DNA of 64,000 nucleotides from Salvia splendens (Eukaryota; Streptophyta; Magnoliopsida; Lamiales; Lamiaceae), in the NCBI RefSeq assembly GCF_004379255.2, contig NC_056044.1, positions 12,006,001 to 12,070,000 of the forward strand, written 5' to 3'. A program made the position numbers and the translations under genes. The notes beneath the pieces are model-generated. The model ran no database searches. It had not been told where the DNA came from and was given only the letters and a program-made list of their open reading frames with translations. Of this stretch, positions 56,584 through 64,000 are shown piece by piece. Position 1 is the first letter of the stretch; each line of letters begins with the position of its first letter.

Positions 56584-57435
56584 TACATACTTGCCTATTC
56601 ATTCCACCAAATTCGTGTGGAAACCAATGTGAAGACCTTGATTCCACTTTCCTGCTCATTGTCAGCGGTATAGCATACATCAGTAATTGGCCATTCAGAT
56701 AGAGCATCCTATGTGCTGCAAAGTTCAAGGCCTATTCAAATAAGAGTTATGGTCAGGCATTTTAGCGGTAATGGTATGATATAAGGATACAAGGCTTGCT
56801 AGTGAAAAGTGCTCTAGGAAGAAGAGATAGCTTGACACATGCATTGGCCATGAGAAGATGAATAGAACAATTCACCAAGCATGCATTGGGTATACAGATG
56901 CAGTTCAAGGATGGAATAACAATTTGAAAAGTTCACAAACAATATTGAGGCATGTTAAGCGAGATTTATTACTTGTACCAGTCCAGTTCACTTGTAGATG
57001 TTAGAATTTGATTCTGGGACACATACATAAGTTTAGGTAATCAAGCCCTTGTGTGTTTTGTAACTTGTCAGGATAATCAAGCCCATTCAGATTTAGAGTA
57101 GTTTGATCTTACTCTTATATATATTTTGCTTTTCCAGGGCACCTGGACCTGGTATGTTTTATTCAGATTTCACCTTTCATGTCTGATCCTTGGTAACCTT
57201 AATTTCAGGGAAAATTTCATTGGATCTGCTTTCATATACAGAATTAATTTTTCTCTTGTACCTTACATCTTTCATATGTTGGTATTTTCTAGCAATTTGT
57301 TTTTTTATAATAACCCATCTCATTGTAGCATGGATCTATGCTTCTGGTTTTTTAGTTCATGATGCACTTTCTTTCAAACAGCTTCAGCCTTCAATATTTT
57401 GTTCTTAGTTTTTTAGAATACTTTTTGTATCAATG
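56584..57435. other. Gamma-CA intron DNA
   Basis: No gene or element ends recognised. It probably is original intron sequence of the gamma-CA gene, T-rich with no long frame that resembles a protein. Confidence 0.4.
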
Positions 57436-57440
57436 CCTTT

Positions 57441-58082
57441 TGTAATAATGGAGTGCTCATTTCAGTTGGAAGAAGCTCGGCTAGAAAGGAGTTCGGTAAG
57501 CTCGGCTTACCGAGCTGGAACTAGCCTGGAACTAGCCGAGAAGAAGAAGAAGGCAGAAGTCGGTAAGCTCAGCGGTAAAGAAGCTCGGTATGGAAGCTCG
57601 GTATGGAAGCTCGGTAAGGAAGCTCGGCGTTGAGCTGGAATGAGCCGAGCAGGAAGAGTTCGGTTGTAAGCCGAGCCGAGAAGGAGTTCGGTTGTAAGCC
57701 GAGGAAGGAGTTCGGTATTGAGCCGAAGAAGGAGTTCGGACTTGAACCGAGAAGGTAGAAGCAACCTAGCCGAACTAGCCGTTGGAGCAGCAGTTAGTTA
57801 GCTGAGATGTAGCGGTTATTCTTCTTGCTTTCTTGATTCTTCTTGTAGTTAGTTAGTAGCAGTTGCTACGTGATTATGGAGCTTTAAATAGCTCACCGTG
57901 TATGTAGTTTAGAGATAGAGTTTAATCAATAAAGAGTTTTCCAGTTTTCTCTCCAAGATTATCATCTTCAATACTCAAAGTGTGAGTGTGTGTGTTTTCT
58001 GCATTGTGTGATCTCATACAACAGTGAGTGTGTGTGTGATCTTATTGAGTGTGTGAAAGCCTTGTGTGCGTAAATCCCAACA
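57441..58082 (+). repeat. Young Copia 5' LTR
   Basis: 642 bp, TGTAATAATGGAGTGC ... AATCCCAACA. The first 330 bp hold many aagctcgg, gagttcgg and agccgag motifs and a gctcggcttaccgagc palindrome. TATA-like tttaaatag at about 57884 and caataaag at about 57928. Confidence 0.95.
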
Positions 58083-58084
58083 AG

Positions 58085-58101
58085 TGGCGCCGTCTGTGGG
58101 A
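58085..58101 (+). other. Primer-binding site of the young Copia
   Basis: tggcgccgtctgtggga begins two bases after the LTR. It is not the initiator-Met type used by the other Copia elements in this window. Confidence 0.75.
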
Positions 58102-58146
58102 AAGGGATATTGAAGCTGATTTGCAGAGGATCAAACGGTTTCAGAG

Positions 58147-58929
58147 ATGGCAGCAAGGCTTGATGCAGAGAAGTTCACAGGCAAGAATGATTATGGCCTG
58201 TGGAAGATGAAGATGAAGGCGATCTTAATTCAACAAGGCTTGGCGGCAGTTCTTGCAAAACCAGATGAGAAAGGAAAGGCTCCAGTGCTTGATGAAAAAG
58301 CTCAGGCAAAGATGGAGGAGATGCAGCTCAAGGCACATTCTGCAGTGATTCTGTGCCTTGGAGATAAGGTCTTGAGGGAAGTTCAAGAAGCCAAGACTGC
58401 GGTGGAGATCTTGGACAAGTTAGATGAAGTTTACTTGGCCAAATCCTTGGCTAACCGGCTGTATCTCAAGAAGAGGCTGTATGCCTATAGTTTTTCTGGA
58501 GATAGGTCCATCGTTGAGCAGCTAGAGGAGTTCAACAAGATCATTGATGACCTGGGATCTGTTGATGTCAAGATCTCAGATGAGGATAAGGCCATTCTCA
58601 CATTGAATGCCTTGCCTAGCTCGTATGACCAGCTAAGTGATGCAATTATCTATGGAAGAGATAAACCTATCACCTATGCAGAAGTCTATTCAGCCTTGAT
58701 GGCCAAAGAACTCCAGAAGACAGCCAACAGAGGCTCTGCAAGCTCCAATGTTCAAGCTGCAGAGGCCTTGAATGTGAAGAAGTTCAAGAAGCAGAACTTC
58801 AAGAAGAAGTTTGAGGGCCCTAAACCCTCAAGTTCAGATGCTCAGAAGGAAACCAGAGCTTGCTATTGGTGCAAGAAACCTGGACATTTGAAGAAAGATT
58901 GTCATGCATGGAAGAGAAAGATGGATTGA
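58147..58929 (+). CDS. Copia Gag (intact)
   Basis: 260 residues, structural protein that packages element RNA. Starts MAARLDAEKFTGKNDYGLW at the first ATG after the primer site. The UBN2-type core includes VYLAKSLANRLYLKKRLYAY, LEEFNKIIDDLGSVDVKI and LNALPSSYDQL. A basic linker (KKFKKQNFKKKF) leads to the zinc knuckle CYWCKKPGHLKKDC with Cys239, Cys242, His247 and Cys252. It ends ten residues after, at a TGA created at the deletion joint. The last 26 bases overlap the RT frame. No stop or frameshift, unlike every other gag here. Confidence 0.93.
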   Translation: MAARLDAEKFTGKNDYGLWKMKMKAILIQQGLAAVLAKPDEKGKAPVLDEKAQAKMEEMQLKAHSAVILCLGDKVLREVQEAKTAVEILDKLDEVYLAKSLANRLYLKKRLYAYSFSGDRSIVEQLEEFNKIIDDLGSVDVKISDEDKAILTLNALPSSYDQLSDAIIYGRDKPITYAEVYSALMAKELQKTANRGSASSNVQAAEALNVKKFKKQNFKKKFEGPKPSSSDAQKETRACYWCKKPGHLKKDCHAWKRKMD

Positions 58930-60574
58930 AGCCATGAATGAGGAAATAGAGTCTTTACTCAAGAACAAAACATGGATTTTGGTGGACAAATCCAAGCTGA
59001 ATACAGATGGAAAGGAGAGGAAGCTGATCAGTTGCAAGTGGTTGTTTAAAAGGAAGGTAGAAACCACTGATAAAGACAGAATCAGGTTCAAGGCAAGGCT
59101 GGTGGCTAGAGGCTTTACACAGCAGGAGGGAATCGATTTCAATGAAGTGTTTGCACCTGTTGTGAAGCACACTTCGATTAGGATTCTATTGGCTGTGGTG
59201 AATCAGCTTGACTGGGAGCTACAACAGCTTGATGTGAAGACAGCCTTCCTCAATGGAGATCTAGAGGAAACTATCTTCATGGAACAGCCAGAGGGCTATG
59301 TGAAGATTGGAGAAGAAGGCAAGGTGTGCCTGTTACAGAAAAGTCTTTATGGACTTAAGCAAAGTCCTAGACAGTGGAATAAGAAGTTTGATGCACAGAT
59401 GAAGAAGATTGGCTTCTCCAAGTCAGAATATGATGATTGCATCTACATCAAGAAGGCAGGCAAGTCTCCCATTGCCTACCTATTACTCTATGTGGATGAT
59501 ATGCTACTTGCAGGGCCTTCTATGACAGAAATTCAGAAAGTTAAACAAGATCTGAAGTCAAGCTTTGAAATGAAGGATCTAGGAGAGTCAAGGAAGATCC
59601 TAGGCATACATATTCAGAGAGATAGAGGCTGCAAGAAGCTGTGGATGCTGCAAACTGACTATATTGAGAAAGTTTTGCAGAGATTCAAAATGGAAAATGC
59701 AAAAGCTGCATCAACTCCTCTGTCCCAGAGTTTTAAGCTATCAAAGGAACAAGCCCCTAAAACTAAGCAAGAGGCTGGTGAGATGGAGGCTATCCCTTAT
59801 GCTAGTGTGGTTGGAAGTGTTATGTACACTATGATTTGTACAAGACCAGATTTGGCTCATGCTATCTCAGTGACTAGCAGATACATGGCAGACCCGGGGA
59901 AGGAGCATTGGAATGCTCTTAAGTGGATATTGAGGTACATGAAGTCAACTAAGGACTGGGGGATTGTGTTCAATGGCTGGGAAGGTGAATCTGAGGAGGT
60001 TGTGCAGGGCTATTGTGATGCAGACTATGCTGCAAACCTGGACAACAGAAAGTCCCAAACAGGTTATCTTTTCACCATGTTTGGAACTGTAATCAGCTGG
60101 AAGCCAGGGTTGCAAAGTGTTGTTGCTCTCTCAACAACAGAATCAGAGTATATAGCTCTCACTGCAGCTGTACAGGAGAGTTTTTGGATTCAGGGAGTGA
60201 TTTCTGACTTTGGTTTTGACCAAAAGACAATGGTGATTCATTGTGACAGCAGCTCAGCTATGTGCTTGGCTAAACATCCGGGTTTTCATGAAAGGAGCAA
60301 GCACATAGACATAAAGTTGCATTTCATTAGAGATGAGATTGAAAAGGGGAGAGTGAAGGTGATTAAGATTAACACCTTGCACAATCCGGCTGACATGCTA
60401 ACAAAGTCTCTAGGTAGAGACAAGTTTGATCATTGCAAGAAATGGATCAATGTTTGTGCAAGAACTGAGATGAGCCCTCAGGTGGAGAATTGTAATAATG
60501 GAGTGCTCATTTCAGTTGGAAGAAGCTCGGCTAGAAAGGAGTTCGGTAAGCTCGGCTTACCGAGCTGGAACTAG
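58904..60574 (+). CDS. Copia reverse transcriptase-RNase H (intact, no integrase)
   Basis: 556 codons in the +1 frame relative to gag. The nominal ATG (58904) lies in gag; RT homology starts at RERWIEAMNEEIESLLKN. RT shows FKARLVARGFTQQEGIDF, QLDVKTAFLNGDLEE, the active site YVDD at residues 196-199, and KQDLKSSFEMKDLGE. RNase H shows YCDADYAANLDNRKS, VVALSTTESEYIAL, HCDSSSAMCLAKHPGFHERS and NPADMLTKSL. The frame passes the polypurine tract (aggtggagaat, 60480-60490) and stops in the 3' LTR. No protease DSGA/DTGA and no integrase HHCC/DDE anywhere. Expression would need a +1 shift or internal start (inference). Confidence 0.93.
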   Translation: MHGRERWIEAMNEEIESLLKNKTWILVDKSKLNTDGKERKLISCKWLFKRKVETTDKDRIRFKARLVARGFTQQEGIDFNEVFAPVVKHTSIRILLAVVNQLDWELQQLDVKTAFLNGDLEETIFMEQPEGYVKIGEEGKVCLLQKSLYGLKQSPRQWNKKFDAQMKKIGFSKSEYDDCIYIKKAGKSPIAYLLLYVDDMLLAGPSMTEIQKVKQDLKSSFEMKDLGESRKILGIHIQRDRGCKKLWMLQTDYIEKVLQRFKMENAKAASTPLSQSFKLSKEQAPKTKQEAGEMEAIPYASVVGSVMYTMICTRPDLAHAISVTSRYMADPGKEHWNALKWILRYMKSTKDWGIVFNGWEGESEEVVQGYCDADYAANLDNRKSQTGYLFTMFGTVISWKPGLQSVVALSTTESEYIALTAAVQESFWIQGVISDFGFDQKTMVIHCDSSSAMCLAKHPGFHERSKHIDIKLHFIRDEIEKGRVKVIKINTLHNPADMLTKSLGRDKFDHCKKWINVCARTEMSPQVENCNNGVLISVGRSSARKEFGKLGLPSWN

Positions 60575-61132
60575 CCTGGAACTAGCCGAGAAGAAGAAGA
60601 AGGCAGAAGTCGGTAAGCTCAGCGGTAAAGAAGCTCGGTATGGAAGCTCGGTATGGAAGCTCGGTAAGGAAGCTCGGCGTTGAGCTGGAATGAGCCGAGC
60701 AGGAAGAGTTCGGTTGTAAGCCGAGCCGAGAAGGAGTTCGGTTGTAAGCCGAGGAAGGAGTTCGGTATTGAGCCGAAGAAGGAGTTCGGACTTGAACCGA
60801 GAAGGTAGAAGCAACCTAGCCGAACTAGCCGTTGGAGCAGCAGTTAGTTAGCTGAGATGTAGCGGTTATTCTTCTTGCTTTCTTGATTCTTCTTGTAGTT
60901 AGTTAGTAGCAGTTGCTACGTGATTATGGAGCTTTAAATAGCTCACCGTGTATGTAGTTTAGAGATAGAGTTTAATCAATAAAGAGTTTTCCAGTTTTCT
61001 CTCCAAGATTATCATCTTCAATACTCAAAGTGTGAGTGTGTGTGTTTTCTGCATTGTGTGATCTCATACAACAGTGAGTGTGTGTGTGATCTTATTGAGT
61101 GTGTGAAAGCCTTGTGTGCGTAAATCCCAACA
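60491..61132 (+). repeat. Young Copia 3' LTR
   Basis: 642 bp; no difference from the 5' LTR found on block-by-block reading. Its end lies 29 bp before the gamma-CA exon at 61162. Confidence 0.95.
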
Positions 61133-61161
61133 CCTTTGATCTTGTAAGTGTTTATTTTCAG

Positions 61162-61277
61162 TTTCTAAGCACCGGACACTGATGAATATCTACGAGTGGT
61201 TGATATAGATGCCTCTGTGATTGGGGATGTTCAGGTGGGCCAAGGATCATCGATATGGTATGGATCTGTCCTTCGAG
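61162..61277 (+). pseudogene. Gamma carbonic anhydrase, second exon (damaged)
   Basis: An acceptor tttattttcag (ending 61161) precedes LSKHRTLMNI (first base supplied by exon 1). The frame then changes and several residues are missing, and VVDIDASVIGDVQVGQGSS with IWYGSVLRG follows, to a gt donor at 61278. The IGDVQ-GSSIWYG-VLRG block is the start of the left-handed beta-helix of gamma-CA. The family sequence between LMNI and ASVIGD (FDKAP...FVAPS) is partly deleted. No third exon is seen to 64000. Confidence 0.8.
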
Positions 61278-61279
61278 GT

Positions 61280-61879
61280 ATGCACTTTAAAATGTAGCAT
61301 CTAATCTGACTAATATTACTTTGCTGATATTGATCTGAGTGAAACACAGTCCTGTGTGATATGTTTTGTTTCCTCCTTATGATATTCTGTGATTTGCAGC
61401 CTCTGTTTATTTATTATGCCTCGTCTTATTTTTCTCTAGTCGAATTTTTACCTCGGTGTTGCTGCAACGAACATTGGGCGATTCACATCTCTTTTTTTTT
61501 TTATATGATAATCCTGTCATGATTGACAGAGAAGACTATCACTAAAACATCACTGCCAGTAACAAGTCTTCAAAATCAAAATTTGATCAATTATATTTAT
61601 AAAGCTTTAGTTGTGCCTAATGAATGATGAAATGTTTATTGAACTATTTAGACAAGTAAAATGTTAGATCTCTTGGGGTTTACTACAAAGTATACTCTTG
61701 GGGCTTATGCAGTCAATTAATGGACACGCTGATTGGGTTCTATGGAAGTTAACTGCTACTGTCATTGAAAATTTATGACTCTCAACTTTATGTAGCATGA
61801 GTATAGCCCTTACATTCAATGTGGTTACATATTTCCATGTTTCTAACATGAGATCCTAACTGTTTCCATTTGGTTGGAC
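61280..61879. other. Gamma-CA intron 2 DNA
   Basis: T-rich with no recognised exon; the next gamma-CA exon (DVNSISVG-type sequence) is not found. Confidence 0.45.
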
Positions 61880-62077
61880 TCGAGTTTTAAAACATAATTG
61901 GTAAAGTAAAAGAGAGATACAAAAACGATAGTGGAAGTAGTGTTAGTGGAGAGTGTGGTCTACATTATTATTAGTAGTGTAGTTGGATTTCCAAAATTAG
62001 AAAGTACATATTTTTCATGGACGGACTAAAAAGAAAATACTTCGTAGTACTTTTAAGGGACGAATGGAATGGAGTAT
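61880..62077. mobile_element. Stowaway-like MITE relic
   Basis: Internal motifs (gagttttaaaacataatt, gtggaagtagtgttagtgg, catggacggact) and a right end gggacgaatggaatggagta match the other Stowaway-like MITEs; the left terminus is degraded. Confidence 0.5.
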
Positions 62078-62136
62078 TAAATTAAGAAGAGATGTACATA
62101 AAATAAAGTGACAGTTATATGTCCAAACATAATGGA

Positions 62137-62138
<2 letters not shown>

Positions 62139-62223
<85 letters not shown>
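62139..62223. repeat. (TA)n microsatellite
   Basis: About 85 bp of uninterrupted TA. It forms open frames on both strands that are not genes. Confidence 0.98.
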
Positions 62224-62226
<3 letters not shown>

Positions 62227-62943
62227 GTTAGTGATCAAGATATAACTAATCTTAAGTGTATAACTAGAGAACAAATCTCAGACACACATCTTAATGGAAC
62301 AAATATTATTTATTTTAATAATCTAAAATAGGCCAAGGGTATTTTTGGAAAATACATTATGAAATTCAAAATCACGTTTCATTTCCTTCCAGATTTCCTT
62401 CCAGATTTTCAAATCTCCTTCCAAATCTCCCTCGTAATCTTAGGTCTCGAAATTCCCCAATAGCTCGAAACCACAACGCCACCTTTCTCGGCCTTCTCCT
62501 CCGGCGACTCGCTGTTCTTCACCGATGAAGGCGGCGACGATGTAGGCTCCGCCGCCGAGCTCATCATCCGCCTCCACCATATCAACGCCGCACTCATTCA
62601 TTGATATTGAATGAGAGATGAGAGTTGTTCAAGTGTTTGTTGGAAGATTGTAAAAGAAAGGTGGAGTTGTGAACTTGTTTTTACGAACGCTGCGTCTGGA
62701 GACGATGAGAACGCGATGCAAGATCACAGAGAGATCAACAGCAGCCACGCGCAGAAGTAAAATACGCCGAGCAAAATCAAATCGAGAGAAGAATTTGTAA
62801 AAATCAGAAATAGTATGTTTTTGCTGATTAAAGTTTCGATGATGAGGTTTTCTTAACTGTTAATTAGTAATGAAATTAAATTGTTAATGGAGAGAATATA
62901 CAGCTGGGCCATAACGTCAAATTGATATAAAAATGGCTTTACA
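62224..62943. other. Putative carrier DNA around the AOX fragment
   Basis: It begins at the edge of the (TA)n tract with gaggttagtgatcaagatat, a pattern seen in elements that target TA repeats, and has repeated ttccttccagatttc near 62382-62410. No inverted termini or Helitron CTRR hairpin could be fixed. Besides the AOX piece there is no recognised coding sequence. Confidence 0.4.
62427..62573 (-). pseudogene. Alternative oxidase (AOX1) N-terminal fragment
   Basis: Family role: AOX is the cyanide-insensitive ubiquinol oxidase of the inner mitochondrial membrane. The minus strand encodes RRMMSSAAE, a Ser/Pro/Glu-rich linker, then VVVSSYWGISRPKITRE, the conserved stretch just before the DGxEWPWNCFxPWETY segment of plant AOX1. 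Homology stops after ITRE, replaced by IWKEI and a stop at 62409. The di-iron catalytic domain is missing. Flanking DNA is unrelated, so this is a transduplicated or captured piece; the carrier is not identified. Confidence 0.72.
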
Positions 62944-64000
62944 TGTACTCGGAAATGATGTGGAGGAATTGGCGAAGATGCCGTTTTGATGAAAAGCTGT
63001 TGTCGTTTACTCATTTTTCATTTTTTTAAATTCATTTTTCTGCCCCACAAAAGCATTATTTTACTTCACTCTCGTTTACAAAACACATCACTCTTAGGCA
63101 TGATTTTACTTCACTCTTGTTTACAAAACACATCACTCTTGGCATGATTTTACTTCACTCTTGGCATGATTTTACTTCACTCTTGTTTACAAAACACATT
63201 ACTCTTGGCATGATTTTACTTCACTCTTGTTTACAAAACACATCACTCTTAGGCATGATTTTACTTCACTCTCTTTTACAAAACACATCAGAATAAGAGT
63301 GATGTGTTTTGTGAACAAGAGTGAAGTGTTTTCTGAACAAGAGTGAAGTGTTTTCTGAACAAGAGTGAAGTAAAATCAGAATAAGAGTGATGTGTTTTGT
63401 GAACAAGAGTGAAGTGTTTTCTGAACAAGAGTGAAGTGTTTTGTGAACAAGAGTGAAGTAAAATCAGAATAAGAGTGATGTGTTTTGTGAACAAGAGTGA
63501 AGTAAAATCAGAATAAGAGTGGTGTGTTTTGTGAATAAGAGTGAAGTGTTTTCTGAACAAGAGTGAAGTAAGATCAGAATAAGAGTGATGTGTTTTGAGA
63601 ACAAGAGTGAAGTAAAATCAGAATAAGAGTGATGTGTTTTGTGAACAAGAGTGAAGTGTTTTCTGAACAAGAGTGAAGTGTTTTCTGAATAAGAGTGAAG
63701 TAAAATCAGAATGAGATTGATGTGTTTTGTGAACAAGAGTGAAGTAAAATCAGAATAAGAGTGATGTGTTTTGTAAACAAGAGTGAAGCGTTTTCTAAAC
63801 AAGAGTGAAGTAAAATCAGAATAAGAGTGATGTGTTTTGTGAACAAGAGTGAAGTAAAATCAGAATAAGAGTGATGTGTTTTGTGAACAAGAGTGAAGTG
63901 TTTTCTGAACAAGAGTGAAGTGTACTCGGAAATGATGTGGAGGAATTGGCGAAGATGCCGTTTTGATGAAAAGCTGTTGTCGTTTACTCATTTTTCATTT
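62944..64000. repeat. Fold-back minisatellite between 80-bp direct repeats
   Basis: The 80 bp from tgtactcggaaatgatgtgg at 62944-63023 recur identically at 63921-64000, where the window ends (offset 977 bp). Between them is a two-armed array: 63052-63291 in one orientation (ttacttcactcttgtttaca and caaaacacatcactctt) and 63292-63920 in the opposite orientation. Confidence 0.92.
63292..63920. repeat. 22-bp minisatellite with three unit variants
   Basis: About 28 units of 22 bp. Variants are aacaagagtgaagtgttttc, aacaagagtgaagtaaaatc and aataagagtgatgtgttttg (each plus two bases), arranged in recurring short orders. Since 22 is not a multiple of 3, the minus strand stays open with a 22-residue peptide period; I regard those frames as repeat translation. 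Confidence 0.92.

Larger units (their letters stand above)
57441..61132 (+). mobile_element. Young non-autonomous Copia element (3.7 kb)
   Basis: Flanked by CCTTT on both sides (57436-57440, 61133-61137). Two 642-bp LTRs that look identical base for base. Primer-binding site, open gag, open RT/RNase H, polypurine tract. Protease and integrase are missing through one internal deletion at about 58905-58929. Inserted 29 bp upstream of the second gamma-CA exon remnant. Confidence 0.95.

Noticed and set aside
57507..57764. Minus-strand 85-codon frame repeated at 60557-60814
   Set aside because: Antisense translation of the repeat-rich LTR; identical because the LTRs are identical.
62077..62331. 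Tyr-Ile repeat frames on both strands
   Set aside because: Pure translation of the (TA)n tract.
63288..63912. Three overlapping minus-strand frames of 68-112 codons with a 22-residue peptide period
   Set aside because: They are translations of the 22-bp minisatellite; because 22 is not divisible by 3 the same peptide appears in every frame. No start context, no domain.
63052..63920. CRISPR-like spacing of short repeats
   Set aside because: Units are contiguous 22-mers without unique spacers, arranged in two opposite arms in a plant genome; this is a minisatellite.

Overview
This is nuclear DNA of a flowering plant, and probably a eudicot. The host-gene remnants are plant types: a PCBER/isoflavone-reductase-like reductase with plant intron positions, plant RER1, a SYP61-type syntaxin, mitochondrial gamma carbonic anhydrase and alternative oxidase. 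The mobile elements are also plant types: Ty1/copia and Ty3/gypsy LTR elements, PIF/Harbinger, hAT, Stowaway-like and Tourist-like MITEs, and a tRNA-derived SINE. A position in the asterids/Lamiales is possible but is only a guess. I see no complete, intact host gene, no rRNA, no confident tRNA and no CRISPR array.

Layout. 0-6.6 kb: a Tourist-like MITE (256-768), a full Harbinger element with a dead transposase carrying a SINE (890-2979), and an ORF1-only Harbinger element (4248-6145). 6.65-12.64 kb: a decayed Copia element with TAAAA duplications. 12.6-19.5 kb: a Ty3/gypsy polyprotein relic split by an hAT MITE (15023-15590) and by a solo LTR (15953-17443), followed by two LTR pieces. 19.5-24.2 kb: a gypsy element with a chromodomain-like C terminus, arranged internal-LTR-internal-LTR, with both internals sharing one deletion. 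24.6-26.8 kb: a Harbinger relic interrupted by a compact 1.62 kb LTR element whose single 353-codon reading frame I cannot assign. 26.8-29.35 kb: an Athila-like LTR plus gag.

30.3-41.3 kb is a former genic stretch. It holds the first two exons of a PCBER-like gene, an RER1 gene on the minus strand opened by a permuted Copia block bounded by inverted repeats, a solo LTR, several MITEs, and a SYP61-type syntaxin pseudogene opened by a 1.5 kb hAT element. 41.8-42.7 kb is a Stowaway-like MITE split by an LTR-like insert. 42.98-51.81 kb is a full-length 8.8 kb Copia element on the minus strand with ATTAA duplications, a GC-rich leader and about seven stops.

53.3-61.3 kb is a gamma carbonic anhydrase gene whose first intron is filled with a Harbinger derivative, a MITE, a second hAT copy in the opposite orientation to the first, and a very young 3.7 kb Copia element. 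That Copia has LTRs identical by eye and open gag and RT/RNase H frames, but no protease or integrase. 62-64 kb holds a (TA)n tract, a captured alternative-oxidase fragment, and a fold-back 22-bp minisatellite flanked by an 80-bp direct repeat.

The genes do not form a pathway. The window reads as a gene-poor, nested-transposon region in which five different host genes survive only as fragments, four of them at or beside a mobile-element junction. The most interesting objects are the unassigned ORF of the 1.62 kb LTR element, the young integrase-less Copia, the permuted Copia between inverted repeats, and the fold-back minisatellite. All assignments come from reading the sequence; no database search was run.
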